A stretch of DNA of 64,000 nt, taken from NCBI RefSeq assembly GCF_017495225.1, contig NZ_JAFEIG010000013.1, positions 1 through 64,000 on the forward strand, in the 5' to 3' direction. Of this stretch, positions 32,398-42,734 are shown one piece after another. The DNA comes from Daejeonella sp. (GTDB lineage Bacteria; Bacteroidota; Bacteroidia; Sphingobacteriales; Sphingobacteriaceae). A program made the translations under genes and the position numbers. Every line of letters begins with the position of its first letter. Position 1 is the first letter of the stretch. The notes beneath the pieces were generated by a model that ran no database searches, was not told where the DNA came from, and saw only the letters and a program-made list of their open reading frames with translations.

Positions 32398-32955
32398 TTA
32401 GTCCTCTACCTCAACAATCATTTCAATTTCGATTGCGATATTTCCTGGCAGGGCCGACATACCTACTGCTGAGCGAGCATGTTTACCTTTTTCGCCAAAA
32501 ACACCAACCATCATATCAGAAAAAGCATTCATCACTTTCGGATGATCTTTAAATTCTGGAGTACACTGCACCATACCCAATACTTTTACTACTCTTTTTA
32601 CTTTGCTTAAATCTCCAATTTCCTTCTTAAGGCTTGATAACAAAGCTATTCCGGTTAAACGAGCAGCCTCTTGCCCTTGTTCAAGAGTAAGATCTGCACC
32701 TACACGTCCTTGATAAACACCACCTCCTGGTTTATCTGGACCATGACCAGATGTAAAGACTAAATTTCCAACACGAACAGTTTTAACAAAATTAGCGGTC
32801 GGGACAGATGGCTCAACCAATTGAATATTTAATTGCTTCAATCGAGCCTCAATTTCTGCAGATGCTTGACTAGAAACAGGTTTAGCTTGATAGGTTTTAG
32901 GACTACAACCCCATAATGCGAGTGAAGCAAGAAATAATAAAGTGTACTTTTTCAT
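32398..32955 (-). CDS. RidA-family lipoprotein
   Basis: 185 residues. An N-terminal lipoprotein signal ends at Cys17 (LASLALWGC). A RidA/YjgF domain follows with TSGHGPDKPGGGVYQGRVG and the active-site region ARSAVGMSALPGNIAIEIEMI, including the conserved Arg. RidA proteins hydrolyse reactive enamines/imines in the cytosol; here the lipobox predicts a periplasmic, membrane-anchored form. It is the last gene of the operon with a hydroxyacid dehydrogenase and an amidohydrolase. Confidence 0.88.
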   Translation of the reverse strand: MKKYTLLFLASLALWGCSPKTYQAKPVSSQASAEIEARLKQLNIQLVEPSVPTANFVKTVRVGNLVFTSGHGPDKPGGGVYQGRVGADLTLEQGQEAARLTGIALLSSLKKEIGDLSKVKRVVKVLGMVQCTPEFKDHPKVMNAFSDMMVGVFGEKGKHARSAVGMSALPGNIAIEIEMIVEVED

Positions 32956-32973
32956 GATAATTAATTATTGATT

Positions 32974-33933
32974 TTATTTATTTATAATATTTATTGGATT
33001 GCCCTCAAGGTAAGCCGCTAGATTTTGTTCTACAATTGCCATCAATCGTGCCCTAGCCTCTTTAGTCGCCCAAGCAATATGAGGCGTAATTAAGCAGTTT
33101 TTAGCAGATAAAAGTGGATTATTTGATGCCGGAGGCTCTACAGAAAGCACATCCAATCCAGCACCAGCAATTAAACCTGCATTTAAGGCATCGGCTAAAT
33201 CCTGTTCATTAACAATCGGTCCCCTTGAGGTATTTAGAAAGAATGCCGATTTTTTCATCAAATTTAAAGTGTTTTTATTGATTAAATTCTGAGTCTCAGG
33301 AAACAATGGGCAGTGAATGCTAACAACATCAGAAACCTTTAAAAGTTCATCCAAAGAAGTCCATTTGAAATTTTTACGATGAGATTGATCGGTTTGAGTC
33401 CTAGAATAGGCCAATACATTCATTCCTAATGCGCTGGCAACATCCGCAACTTTTTGACCAATGGAGCCAAAGCCGATAATGCCCAAAGTTTTGGATTCAA
33501 GTTCAATAAGTGGATAATTCCAATAGCAAAAATCAGCTGATGCTACCCAATCACCATTAAAAACAGAATCGCTATGCCTTTGAACATGCAAACATAATTC
33601 GAAGAGTAGAGAAAAAGTTAATTGAACCACAGAAGCTGTTCCATAGCCTGGTACATTAGCTACTTTAATGCCTAAAGTACGGGCAAAATCAACATCCACC
33701 ACATTATAACCTGTTGCAAGCACCCCAATGTATTTTAGATCGGGCAACTGAGCAAGAACATCCTCTCTGAGGGGTGTTTTATTGGTAAAAACAATCTCAG
33801 CATCCTTGCAACGCTCTAAAATATCTGCTGCAGAAGTTCTTTCATGAACTTCAAGATTACCAAAATGCTTTAAACCATCCCAACTAAGGTCGCCGGGATT
33901 TAAAGTATGGCCATCTAAAACGACTAATTTCAT
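32974..33933 (-). CDS. D-2-hydroxyacid dehydrogenase
   Basis: 319 residues. The NAD-binding GFGSIGQKVADVASALGM and the catalytic triad are visible: Arg in NTSRGPIVNE, Glu in LDVLSVEPP and His in LITPHIAW. It belongs to the glycerate/hydroxypyruvate dehydrogenase group; the substrate is not certain. It starts 6 bp after the amidohydrolase stop, with RidA 19 bp downstream. No signal peptide, so it is cytosolic. Confidence 0.88.
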   Translation of the reverse strand: MKLVVLDGHTLNPGDLSWDGLKHFGNLEVHERTSAADILERCKDAEIVFTNKTPLREDVLAQLPDLKYIGVLATGYNVVDVDFARTLGIKVANVPGYGTASVVQLTFSLLFELCLHVQRHSDSVFNGDWVASADFCYWNYPLIELESKTLGIIGFGSIGQKVADVASALGMNVLAYSRTQTDQSHRKNFKWTSLDELLKVSDVVSIHCPLFPETQNLINKNTLNLMKKSAFFLNTSRGPIVNEQDLADALNAGLIAGAGLDVLSVEPPASNNPLLSAKNCLITPHIAWATKEARARLMAIVEQNLAAYLEGNPINIINK

Positions 33934-33938
33934 GAATA

Positions 33939-35249
33939 TTATTTATCTAGCGCGTCCCAGGGAGTGCCACTTATCCCATTCAAATCCCATGCAATTTTAC
34001 CGGCACGAATGGTAAGTTCAGCCTCTAATTTTTTTGTTCCTTTTAACACGTTCCCACGAGAATCCATGAAGCCAAATTTACCTTCTCTAACATTAAAGAC
34101 GGCAATATCAGCAACGGAACCTTCACTTAAGTGTCCTAATTCTGTATGCTGAATCACATTTGCTGGGTTCCATGTTGAGCGCAAAATTACGTCCTGAACA
34201 GACATACCCATATTCAAAAATTTAGACATCACATTAGCCATATCCTTCATTCCAGCATTTCTACTATTTCTATACAAATCAGTACTTATGGTATTGGGAT
34301 AAAATCCTTGTTTAAAAGAATTTATGGCAGTGCTCCACACAAAAGCACCTCCTCCATGTCCTACATCAAATATTCTACCCTGCTTCTGAGCCTCAAAAAT
34401 AAAAGGTTTTACCTTATTATTGGCATCAACAACTGATTCGCGGCCAGAAACTTGTAATTCACTAGCAGCAGAGCCAGAGAAAGTATGCGTAAAAATATCT
34501 CCAGGGCGGAAATACTTCAAGAAAAGATCTTCAATAGATAATTTAGGATTACTAGATCCAAAATCAACGATAATTGGTTTTTTGGTAATATTTCCTGCGG
34601 ATATGGCACGTATCACGGGAGTATAGTCATTGCCCTGATAATGATGTGCCTTAATCCCAACAATGATATCAGGATATTGCTTCATCATAAATGCAGTTGT
34701 AACTGGGTTCATATCTGTTGTATCTTGGGCATGAATTGTGCCTAACATACCCTGCCCCGCAATACTTATGAATGCCAAAACTCGCGTTTGAGATTGGTCA
34801 ATAGTTTGTTTTTTGAAGGTTGGGAAATTTCTCCAACCCGACGACCCCGCATCAACTACTGTGGTAACCCCAGAACGAAAAGTAAAGTCATCTGGCGCAA
34901 CGCTACCAAAGCCATTTGCGATTCCAAAGCCTGCAAAATCCTCATCTTCAACACCTGCAAAAACATGAACATGCATATCTATGAATCCAGGTGATACATA
35001 TAAACCGCTCGCATCAACGATTTTTTTGGCGGTATTAGCCGCAATATTATTGGCAACGCGAAAAATCTTTCCATCCTTTATAGCCACATCCATTTTACCA
35101 TCAATTTTATTCTTTGGATCAATAACATGGCCGTTTTTTATTAAAATATCAATTTCTTGGGCCTCTGCAGCATTAAAAGTGAACAGAAATAAAGTAGAAA
35201 TAAGACAGAAATAAAAGGCTTTAAGGTTTATTAATGGACTAGTTTTCAT
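33939..35249 (-). CDS. Exported amidohydrolase/deacetylase-family metallohydrolase
   Basis: About 436 residues from M(KTSPLINLK); a Met five codons upstream is also possible. A signal peptide ends near FNAAEAQ. Amidohydrolase metal ligands are seen: HxH in FIDMHVHVF, a Lys in VGIKAHHYQ that may be carboxylated, His in DIFTHTFSG and VGHGGG, and Asp in STDLYRN. The substrate is unknown; D-amino-acid or N-acyl compounds are plausible given the RidA and hydroxyacid dehydrogenase neighbours. It is the first gene of that operon. Confidence 0.85.
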   Translation of the reverse strand: MKTSPLINLKAFYFCLISTLFLFTFNAAEAQEIDILIKNGHVIDPKNKIDGKMDVAIKDGKIFRVANNIAANTAKKIVDASGLYVSPGFIDMHVHVFAGVEDEDFAGFGIANGFGSVAPDDFTFRSGVTTVVDAGSSGWRNFPTFKKQTIDQSQTRVLAFISIAGQGMLGTIHAQDTTDMNPVTTAFMMKQYPDIIVGIKAHHYQGNDYTPVIRAISAGNITKKPIIVDFGSSNPKLSIEDLFLKYFRPGDIFTHTFSGSAASELQVSGRESVVDANNKVKPFIFEAQKQGRIFDVGHGGGAFVWSTAINSFKQGFYPNTISTDLYRNSRNAGMKDMANVMSKFLNMGMSVQDVILRSTWNPANVIQHTELGHLSEGSVADIAVFNVREGKFGFMDSRGNVLKGTKKLEAELTIRAGKIAWDLNGISGTPWDALDK

Positions 35250-35401
35250 GGTTCTGTGGCGCATAATTTTAATGATTTAAAATCTAAAATATTAAAAGTT
35301 TAATTTAGGTAAATTATAGTAAGCGACCAAATGATTTCAAGTAAAATCTTAGAATAAGATGCCATTGAAGCTTGATATAGCCTCTACAATCTTCATAAAA
35401 A

Positions 35402-35434
35402 AAATGCCCAAGATTTTTAAAAACCTGGGCATTT
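35402..35434 (-). terminator. Terminator of asd
   Basis: Inverted repeat (AAATGCCCA... / ...TGGGCATTT) with a loop of about 13 nt, followed on the minus strand by an eight-T run. It lies 20 bp beyond the asd stop codon. Confidence 0.82.
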
Positions 35435-35453
35435 AAACAAGATTTAATAAAAT

Positions 35454-36443
35454 TTAGATGAGCTTTTGAGCCATTAAATATTCAGCAATTTGGACTGCAT
35501 TTGTTGCTGCACCTTTCCTTAGATTATCTGCAACAATCCACATATTCAAAGTTTTATCCTGAGATTCATCTCTTCTAATCCTTCCAACAAAAACCTCATC
35601 CTTTTCATGCGCATCCATTGGCATTGGATATTTCAAGTTTTTAGGATCATCAACAACAATTATACCTTCCTCTTTTTCAAGGCTAGAACGCACCTCATTT
35701 AAGTCGAAGTCGTTTTCAAACTCAATATTTACAGACTCCGAATGACCGCCCATTACTGGGATACGAACGGTAGTTGCAGTAACACGAATAGAGTCATCGC
35801 TCATGATTTTTTTGGTCTCAAGAATCATTTTCATCTCCTCCTTAGTGTATCCATTGTCTTGAAATACATCAATTTGAGGAATAACGTTCAAATCGATTGG
35901 GTAAGCATAAGCCATTTCACCACTAATTCCTTTACGCTCATTCATCATCTGATCAACCGCCTTCACTCCCGTTCCAGTAACCGATTGATAGGTTGAAACA
36001 ACCACACGCTTAATTTTATATTTATCATGCAATGGCTTTAAAACCACTACCATCTGTATTGTTGAGCAATTCGGATTAGCAATAATCTTATCCTTTGCGC
36101 TTAGCTCATGTGCATTCACTTCAGGAACAATTAGCTTTTTATCTGGATCCATCCGCCAAGCAGATGAATTATCAATTACTGTTGTGCCAGCTTCAGCAAA
36201 ACGAGGAGCATATTCTAATGAAGTACCGCCACCAGCAGAAAATAAGGCCACATCAGGCTTCATGGCGATAGCATCGTCCATGGTCACAACAGTATATTTT
36301 TTTCCCTTGAACTCAATCTGTTTACCCGCACTCTTTGCTGAGGCTACCGGAATTAATTCACTAACTGGGAAATTGCGCTCTGCTAAAACTTTTAACATCA
36401 CCGAACCTACAAGGCCGGTTGCGCCTACTACTGCGACTTTCAT
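35454..36443 (-). CDS. asd: Aspartate-semialdehyde dehydrogenase
   Basis: 329 residues. The NADP-binding motif GATGLVGSVMLKVL is at the N-terminus, the catalytic Cys is in NPNCSTIQMV, and the substrate-site Arg/His are in the region ending MGGHSESVNIEF. It reduces aspartyl phosphate to aspartate semialdehyde for lysine/DAP, threonine and methionine. It is monocistronic with its own terminator. Confidence 0.96.
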   Translation of the reverse strand: MKVAVVGATGLVGSVMLKVLAERNFPVSELIPVASAKSAGKQIEFKGKKYTVVTMDDAIAMKPDVALFSAGGGTSLEYAPRFAEAGTTVIDNSSAWRMDPDKKLIVPEVNAHELSAKDKIIANPNCSTIQMVVVLKPLHDKYKIKRVVVSTYQSVTGTGVKAVDQMMNERKGISGEMAYAYPIDLNVIPQIDVFQDNGYTKEEMKMILETKKIMSDDSIRVTATTVRIPVMGGHSESVNIEFENDFDLNEVRSSLEKEEGIIVVDDPKNLKYPMPMDAHEKDEVFVGRIRRDESQDKTLNMWIVADNLRKGAATNAVQIAEYLMAQKLI

Positions 36444-36658
36444 TTTTCTGTTTTTTAATTTAAAATAATTATATCAAACAAATATGGTGAATTGTTTGGT
36501 GAATTATGGCTTTAAAGTGTTTAAAAGGGAAATTTTTGACCAAAATCATGATTTTTAACACAATTATTACCGTTTACTAATTAATACGCTCCGTAAACTG
36601 TTTTTATTTTATCCTAAAAGCAATGAATCCTAAATTCATGATCTATTCAAATTTAACG

Positions 36659-39600
36659 ATGAGAAAGATTCTATTTTTTGCACTTCTGTTAATTAGTCAA
36701 TTTACTAAATCTCAGGTAATTGATGATTTTCGTGATGGGGATTTTTCAATAAATCCTATTTGGACTAGCTCCAATAATAATGTTGATTTTATCGTCTTAA
36801 ACAATAAACTGCGATCAAATTCTAGTCAGCCTTCTCATAGTTTTTCAATCAGCACTCCAAATCAACTTGCCTTGAATACTAAATGGGATTTTTGGGTAAA
36901 TCTTCAATTCAATACATCAGGTTCAAATTATGTTGATGTGTATTTAATCTCAGATAAAGCAGATTTGAAAAGCAATTTAATAAATGGATACTTTGTTCGA
37001 ATTGGGCATACAAATGATGAAATATCACTTTACAAAAGGTCTGGCTTGAGTACAACAAGCGTGAAATTAATTGATGGAGTAAATGGGATAACAAACCTAA
37101 GCAACTCCTTATTGAGAGTTAGAATTAGCAGAAATAATGAGGGACTATTTACACTTGAAAGAGATTTAAACAGCACAAATAGTTCATTTTTTTTAGAAGG
37201 CAGTATGGTAGATTTAGATTTTACAATATCTTCCTTCTTCGGAATACTCGTCCAACAATCTACCGCATCATTCTTTCAAAAACATTTTTTCGATGATTTT
37301 TTAATTGAATCTATGGTTTCTGATAAAAATCCGCCAGAATTAATTAGTGCTACTGCATTAGATTCTAATATCGTAGAAATCGCTTTTAACGAAGAAATGG
37401 ATAGTCTTGGGGTATTGAGCACAAAAAATTATAGCATAGAAAATTACCCGGGAACGATCGAATACATTCAAGCTGGAAATGATCCTACAAAATTTAAAGT
37501 AAAAATATTAAACTCTTTAAATACTGGGACTTACACAATAAAATTGTCGAATGTTAAGGATAAAAGTGGGAATATCATTCAGGATAAAAACACAGCAACG
37601 TTCACTTATAAAAAACCCTACAAAGCAAAATTTGGTGATATTATAATCAATGAAATATTTGCTGATCCAACACCACAAATAGATCTTCCATCAGTAGAAT
37701 TTATTGAATTATTCAATAAAACCAATGAAGATATTTCATTACATAATTTGAAATTTGGAGATATTTCCTCTTCAGGAACATTAATAAACACCTCAATACC
37801 AGCATTTTCCTACTTAATTTTAAGCGCAAAATCTGACACCGCCGAATTCAAAAAATATGGAAATGTGCTGGGTATCTCACCTTGGCCATCTTTGAGCAAT
37901 GCTGGCGAAGAAATTAAAATAAGAGATCAATTTAATAATGTAATCGACTCTGTTTCCTACCTAGATTCATGGCATTCTGATGCCACTAAAAAACAAGGCG
38001 GCTGGTCGCTTGAGCGTATTAGTCCGACCTCCACCTGCCAAGCCTCTTTAAATTGGGAAAGTGCTAAAGATCAATCTGGAGGAACTCCCGGCAAACAGAA
38101 CTCGGTATTTATCCCAAATTATGACAAAATAGCGCTTGTAGCAGATAGTTTACATCGCCTATCAGACTCAACGCTGACCCTATTCTTCAATAAAGCATTG
38201 AATAATAATTTATCAAAAAATGATTTTATTTTAAGTCCCGCTGCAGGTGAGATAAAAGAAATTACAAGCCATAAAAATTTGAAACAGCTCAGCCTGAAGT
38301 ACAGTGAAAAATTTAAGTTTGGCACAAATTATAAGCTAAAAATTGAAAATTTAAAAGATTGCGATGGGAATGTAATCAGCAATATTGAAGCCTTAGCCTT
38401 TAGTACACCTAAAGCACCACTACCTCCTCCACCACCTCCAATAAGAATCGACACCGGCCAAGTAATTATTACTGAAATCTTTGCCGATCCATCACCAGAA
38501 GTGGGACTGCCACTCGTGGAATTTATTGAAATTTTTAACCCAGGGAAAGATACTGTTGATTTGCAAGGCTGGAGCATTAATGATCCACAAACAAAGGGAA
38601 CAATGAAAAAATATATGCTTCCACCAAATGAATACCTCATTCTTACACCCTCAGCAGATACGCTACACTATAAAAATTTCGGCAAAACCCTCGGTATTTT
38701 CCCTTGGCCATCACTCAAGAATAATTCGGATGAAATTATCTTAAAAAGCTTTAAAAATCGGAGGGTTGATTCTTTAAATTATTCAGACAATTGGTACAAA
38801 GATTCCAAAAAAATATCTGGAGGATGGAGCCTTGAGAAAATCAACTTGACAAATAAATCATGTGATGGATTTTATAATTGGGATGCGTCGGAGGATAGTG
38901 CAGGTGGGACTCCTGGAAGGAGAAATAGTAGAGATAATGCTAGTTTTTTGAGTGTGGGATTAAAAATCGATTCCCTGAAGATTTTTTCAGAAAATAGCAT
39001 TGATTTATATTTCAATCAAATTCCAGATACTAGCTATTTAAAAGCAGCTAATTTTAGCATCAAAAACGGGACTGAAAAGGCAAAAACTATACAAATTGGG
39101 AAGAAATGGCAAGAAATTAGGCTCTTTTTCCAAGAAAAATTTAAAGAAGGCGAAAAATATATTCTTTCAGCAGATTCACTAATGTCATGTTCTGGAAATT
39201 TAATCCGGACTAAAGATGCCAGTGCTGAATTTGAAATCCCTACTATTCCTGAAATTGAATACCCCATAATTATCAATGAAATTTTTGCAGACCCTTCACC
39301 ACAAATAGAATTACCAGAGGCAGAGTTTATTGAATTATTTAACCCTAGCGTGCACACAGTAACTTTAAAAGGACTGTCATTGGGCAAAAATCCGCCATTT
39401 AAAAGCGGAGAAATTGAGTCGGGAGGCTATTTAATCCTTTGTGCTGAAAAAGACAGCCTTAATTTTAAAGCTTATGGAAAAGTAATAGCAATGCCATTCT
39501 GGTCAAGTCTCAATAATCAAAAAGACAGCATTCAGCTGAAAAATAATAAGGGAAGGATTATTCAGCAAGTAAATTATTCTTCGTTATGGCATCGCGATTC

Positions 39601-40888
39601 TGAAAAAAGAAAAGGAGGATACTCTCTAGAACTAATTGATTATCAGTCATCTTGCCCTGATTTACAAAATTGGGTGACTAGTATTGACACTAGTGGTGGT
39701 ACGCCAGGAAGGAAAAATTCCGTTTATCAACAAAATAGAAGCCAAGAACCATTAAAATTAATTGAAGTTGAAGTTTTAGATAGCATCAGTATATCTCTAA
39801 GATTCAACAGAGCTATTGACAGTCTAAAAGCTTCATATACAAATAATTATAAATTAAATAATGGTGTAGGTGAGGCAGTTTCTTCTTTAGTTCAGAGACC
39901 AAATTTCGATTGGGTTTTATTAAAATTTAGAGAAGCATTAACCCGTGGACAGACTTACCGAATTAACGTTGAGCATATTGAAGATTGCGGCAATACAATT
40001 ATTTCTAGGGAATTTAATTCAGGAGAATTTCATTTAGCACCTAAAATCCAAAAGAATGATGTGTTATTAAGCGAAATTCTATTCAATCCTAAACCTGGCG
40101 GATCCGATTTTGTGGAGATTTATAATAATGCCCCATATCCCATTGACCTTAAGGAACTTAGCTTATCACAAATTACAAAAGATAGCATCAATTCAATCCG
40201 AGAAATAAGCAAAAAACAATTTTTATTAGAACCTGGGAGTTATTTAGCCTTGAGTATAGATCCTGAGAATATTAAGAAAGAATATCAGGTTAAAAATGAA
40301 AAAAACATTCATAAAATGGCATCAATGCCCGTTTTTAATGATGATGAAGGAGCGGCAGTACTTCTGAGTGATGGAAAAACCATCGACCAGCTGCACTATA
40401 CAGAAAAAATGCACTTCCCATTATTGAAAAATATTGAGGGCATATCTCTTGAGCGCAGTAATTTAAAAAGTCCGGCAAATGAAAATGGAAATTTAAGATC
40501 TGCCACAATGGCTTCTGGAGGTGCAACACCCGGCTATCAAAATTCTCACTATTCGGAGGAGCAAAACATAAAAAATGATTTTGCTATTCTTTCAAAAACA
40601 TTTTCGCCAGATAATGATGGCTTTGAAGATTTATTAGAGATAAAATATCAAGCATCAGCCGGAGAAATTGCTAGCATAAGCATTTTTAATGATCAAGGAG
40701 CATTAGTAAGAAAACTTCTTAAAAATTATACATTAAATACGGAGGGAACCTTAATTTGGGATGGTTTAAATGATCATAGCCAAATGTCGCCGGTTGGGAT
40801 TTACCTCCTTCATGCCGAAATTTTTAATTTATCGGGTCAAATAAAGCGATTTAGAAAAAGCTTTGCATTGGTATCAAAGTTTAAATAA
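36659..40888 (+). CDS. Large secreted protein with four lamin-tail domains
   Basis: About 1409 residues from M(RKILFFALLLISQF), which gives a clean signal peptide; an upstream Met adds 12 residues. After a jelly-roll-like N-terminal part (to about 220), Ig-like domains alternate with lamin-tail domains starting INEIFADPTPQ, ITEIFADPSPE, INEIFADPSPQ and LSEILFNPKPG. The first three end in GGTPG(K/R)xNS and the fourth in GGATPGYQNS. A proline run (PLPPPPPP) separates two modules. The C-terminus is an FlgD/gliding-associated-type Ig domain (FSPDNDGFEDLLEI ... WDGLNDH). Probably a type IX-like secreted surface protein; function is unknown. Confidence 0.85.
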   Translation: MRKILFFALLLISQFTKSQVIDDFRDGDFSINPIWTSSNNNVDFIVLNNKLRSNSSQPSHSFSISTPNQLALNTKWDFWVNLQFNTSGSNYVDVYLISDKADLKSNLINGYFVRIGHTNDEISLYKRSGLSTTSVKLIDGVNGITNLSNSLLRVRISRNNEGLFTLERDLNSTNSSFFLEGSMVDLDFTISSFFGILVQQSTASFFQKHFFDDFLIESMVSDKNPPELISATALDSNIVEIAFNEEMDSLGVLSTKNYSIENYPGTIEYIQAGNDPTKFKVKILNSLNTGTYTIKLSNVKDKSGNIIQDKNTATFTYKKPYKAKFGDIIINEIFADPTPQIDLPSVEFIELFNKTNEDISLHNLKFGDISSSGTLINTSIPAFSYLILSAKSDTAEFKKYGNVLGISPWPSLSNAGEEIKIRDQFNNVIDSVSYLDSWHSDATKKQGGWSLERISPTSTCQASLNWESAKDQSGGTPGKQNSVFIPNYDKIALVADSLHRLSDSTLTLFFNKALNNNLSKNDFILSPAAGEIKEITSHKNLKQLSLKYSEKFKFGTNYKLKIENLKDCDGNVISNIEALAFSTPKAPLPPPPPPIRIDTGQVIITEIFADPSPEVGLPLVEFIEIFNPGKDTVDLQGWSINDPQTKGTMKKYMLPPNEYLILTPSADTLHYKNFGKTLGIFPWPSLKNNSDEIILKSFKNRRVDSLNYSDNWYKDSKKISGGWSLEKINLTNKSCDGFYNWDASEDSAGGTPGRRNSRDNASFLSVGLKIDSLKIFSENSIDLYFNQIPDTSYLKAANFSIKNGTEKAKTIQIGKKWQEIRLFFQEKFKEGEKYILSADSLMSCSGNLIRTKDASAEFEIPTIPEIEYPIIINEIFADPSPQIELPEAEFIELFNPSVHTVTLKGLSLGKNPPFKSGEIESGGYLILCAEKDSLNFKAYGKVIAMPFWSSLNNQKDSIQLKNNKGRIIQQVNYSSLWHRDSEKRKGGYSLELIDYQSSCPDLQNWVTSIDTSGGTPGRKNSVYQQNRSQEPLKLIEVEVLDSISISLRFNRAIDSLKASYTNNYKLNNGVGEAVSSLVQRPNFDWVLLKFREALTRGQTYRINVEHIEDCGNTIISREFNSGEFHLAPKIQKNDVLLSEILFNPKPGGSDFVEIYNNAPYPIDLKELSLSQITKDSINSIREISKKQFLLEPGSYLALSIDPENIKKEYQVKNEKNIHKMASMPVFNDDEGAAVLLSDGKTIDQLHYTEKMHFPLLKNIEGISLERSNLKSPANENGNLRSATMASGGATPGYQNSHYSEEQNIKNDFAILSKTFSPDNDGFEDLLEIKYQASAGEIASISIFNDQGALVRKLLKNYTLNTEGTLIWDGLNDHSQMSPVGIYLLHAEIFNLSGQIKRFRKSFALVSKFK

Positions 40889-40946
40889 AAATAATCTCAA
40901 TTAAATTGGCTACATAAATTTTTTACCTTTGAGCAAAACAATTTGT

Positions 40947-41891
40947 ATGCTTGAAAAAATTCTTGTTATTGGCTCCAACGGACAAATAGGTACCGAATTG
41001 GTTACAGAGTTAAGAAAAAATTATGGCGACTCAAATGTCATTGCATGCGATATCCGTCGCCCGGACTATGATATCAAAAATGCAGGCCCCTTTGAGTTTG
41101 TAAATGTTCTAGAAAAAGATATTTTAAACGAAATTTTCAGAAAGTATAAGCCAACACAAGTTTATTTATTGGCAGCATTACTCTCCGCTACTGGCGAACA
41201 AAACCCAAAATTAGCTTGGGATTTGAACATGAATGGCTTACTCAATGTGCTTGACTTAGCCATAGAATATAAAACAGCAAGAATTTATTGGCCAAGCTCC
41301 ATTGCTGTATTCGGTCCAAATTCACCTAAAGTCCAGACGCCACAATATTGCGTAATGGATCCCAATACAGTTTATGGAATCAGTAAGCTTGCAGGTGAGC
41401 GCTGGTGCGAATATTATTTCCAACGCTACGGACTAGATATTCGAAGTATTCGATACCCTGGATTAATCAGCTGGAAAGCCGCTCCTGGAGGGGGAACAAC
41501 AGATTATGCCATTCATATTTTCCATGATGCTCTAATAAAAGGCTCATACAAAAGTTTCTTATCTGCTGAAACAGAATTACCGATGATGTACATGGATGAT
41601 GCTATTCGCGGAACCATTGCATTGATGGATGCGCCAGCAGAAAAAATTAATATTCGTTCTTCCTACAATTTAACAGGAATGAGCTTCACACCAGAAATAT
41701 TAGCCGACGAAATAAAAAAACATATCCCAAATTTCACATTGGGCTATACTGAATTTGATCCACGCCAAAATATTGCGAATAGTTGGCCAAAATCAATTGA
41801 TGATAGTAGCGCGCAAGCAGATTGGGGCTGGAAACCAGAATTTGATTTGTCAAAAATGACAGCCGATATGCTGAAAAATTTAAAAAAATAG
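40947..41891 (+). CDS. tdh: L-threonine 3-dehydrogenase, SDR type
   Basis: About 314 residues from the ATG at 40947; an upstream TTG start is unlikely. The NAD motif GSNGQIGTELV, YWPSSIAVFGP, catalytic TVYGISKLAGE (YxxxK) and the RYPGLISWKAAPGGGTTDYAI block are characteristic of the short-chain type threonine dehydrogenase. It oxidises threonine to 2-amino-3-ketobutyrate, which Kbl (encoded at 61.5 kb) cleaves to glycine and acetyl-CoA. A TACCTTTG -7 element lies at 40924-40931, 15 bp before the start. Confidence 0.9.
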   Translation: MLEKILVIGSNGQIGTELVTELRKNYGDSNVIACDIRRPDYDIKNAGPFEFVNVLEKDILNEIFRKYKPTQVYLLAALLSATGEQNPKLAWDLNMNGLLNVLDLAIEYKTARIYWPSSIAVFGPNSPKVQTPQYCVMDPNTVYGISKLAGERWCEYYFQRYGLDIRSIRYPGLISWKAAPGGGTTDYAIHIFHDALIKGSYKSFLSAETELPMMYMDDAIRGTIALMDAPAEKINIRSSYNLTGMSFTPEILADEIKKHIPNFTLGYTEFDPRQNIANSWPKSIDDSSAQADWGWKPEFDLSKMTADMLKNLKK

Positions 41892-42000
41892 TAAAAAGCT
41901 AAATTCTGCCACAAAGCATTGTAAATTTGCGGCATTAGCATAAAAGGAAAGTTTAAAAACAAATAAAAAAACGTTTCTATAAAAATAGATAAATACGATA

Positions 42001-42726
42001 ATGGGAAGAGCATTCGAATTCCGTAAAGAAAGAAAATTCAAGCGTTGGGCAAAAATGGCCGTTCAGTTTACACGTTTGGGTAAAGAAATAGTAATGGCTG
42101 TAAAAGACGGAGGGTCGAATCCAGATGCGAACTCTCGTTTAAGAACAGCCATGCAAAATGCGAAGGCCATAAACATGCCAAAGCATACTGTAGAGGCAGC
42201 AATAAAGAGAGCAAGCAATAAAGATGAAAGCAATTATGAAGAGATTGTTTATGAAGGATATGCTGCTCATGGCGTAGCAATTCTGATTGAAACTGCAACC
42301 GACAATACCAATAGAACCGTGGCGAATGTTCGTAGTTATTTTAACAAAACAAATGGTGCGCTTGGAAAAACAGGATCTTTGGATTTCATTTTTAGCCGTA
42401 AATCAGTATTTCGCTTCGATCCAGGAGAGATGGAATTAGATGAACTTGAATTTGAACTCATTGATGCAGGTTTGGAAGATTTATACGTTGAAGTTGATGA
42501 GAACGGAAAAGACATTGGTGTTATCCATACTTCATTTGAAGACTTCGGGAAAATGCAGAAAGCATTGGAAGAGAAAGGCATTCCTGTAATTAGCTCAAAG
42601 CTTGAACGTATTGCGCAATCTACCACTGAAGTAAATGAAGAACAAGCCGCAGATGTTTTCAAATTAATTGATAAACTGGAAGAGGATGATGATGTGCAGG
42701 CGGTTTACCACAATATGGCCGAATAA
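42001..42726 (+). CDS. yebC: YebC/PmpR family protein
   Basis: 241 residues: GRAFEFRKERKFKRWAKMA, GGSNPDANSRLRTAMQNAKAINMPK and the later SLDFIFSRKSVF, the typical YebC/TACO1 fold. The family is described both as transcriptional regulators and as factors that relieve ribosome stalling on proline-rich stretches. The downstream gene, 8 bp away, encodes a Pro/Ala-rich repeat protein. Confidence 0.94.
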   Translation: MGRAFEFRKERKFKRWAKMAVQFTRLGKEIVMAVKDGGSNPDANSRLRTAMQNAKAINMPKHTVEAAIKRASNKDESNYEEIVYEGYAAHGVAILIETATDNTNRTVANVRSYFNKTNGALGKTGSLDFIFSRKSVFRFDPGEMELDELEFELIDAGLEDLYVEVDENGKDIGVIHTSFEDFGKMQKALEEKGIPVISSKLERIAQSTTEVNEEQAADVFKLIDKLEEDDDVQAVYHNMAE

Positions 42727-42734
42727 ATTCAAAA

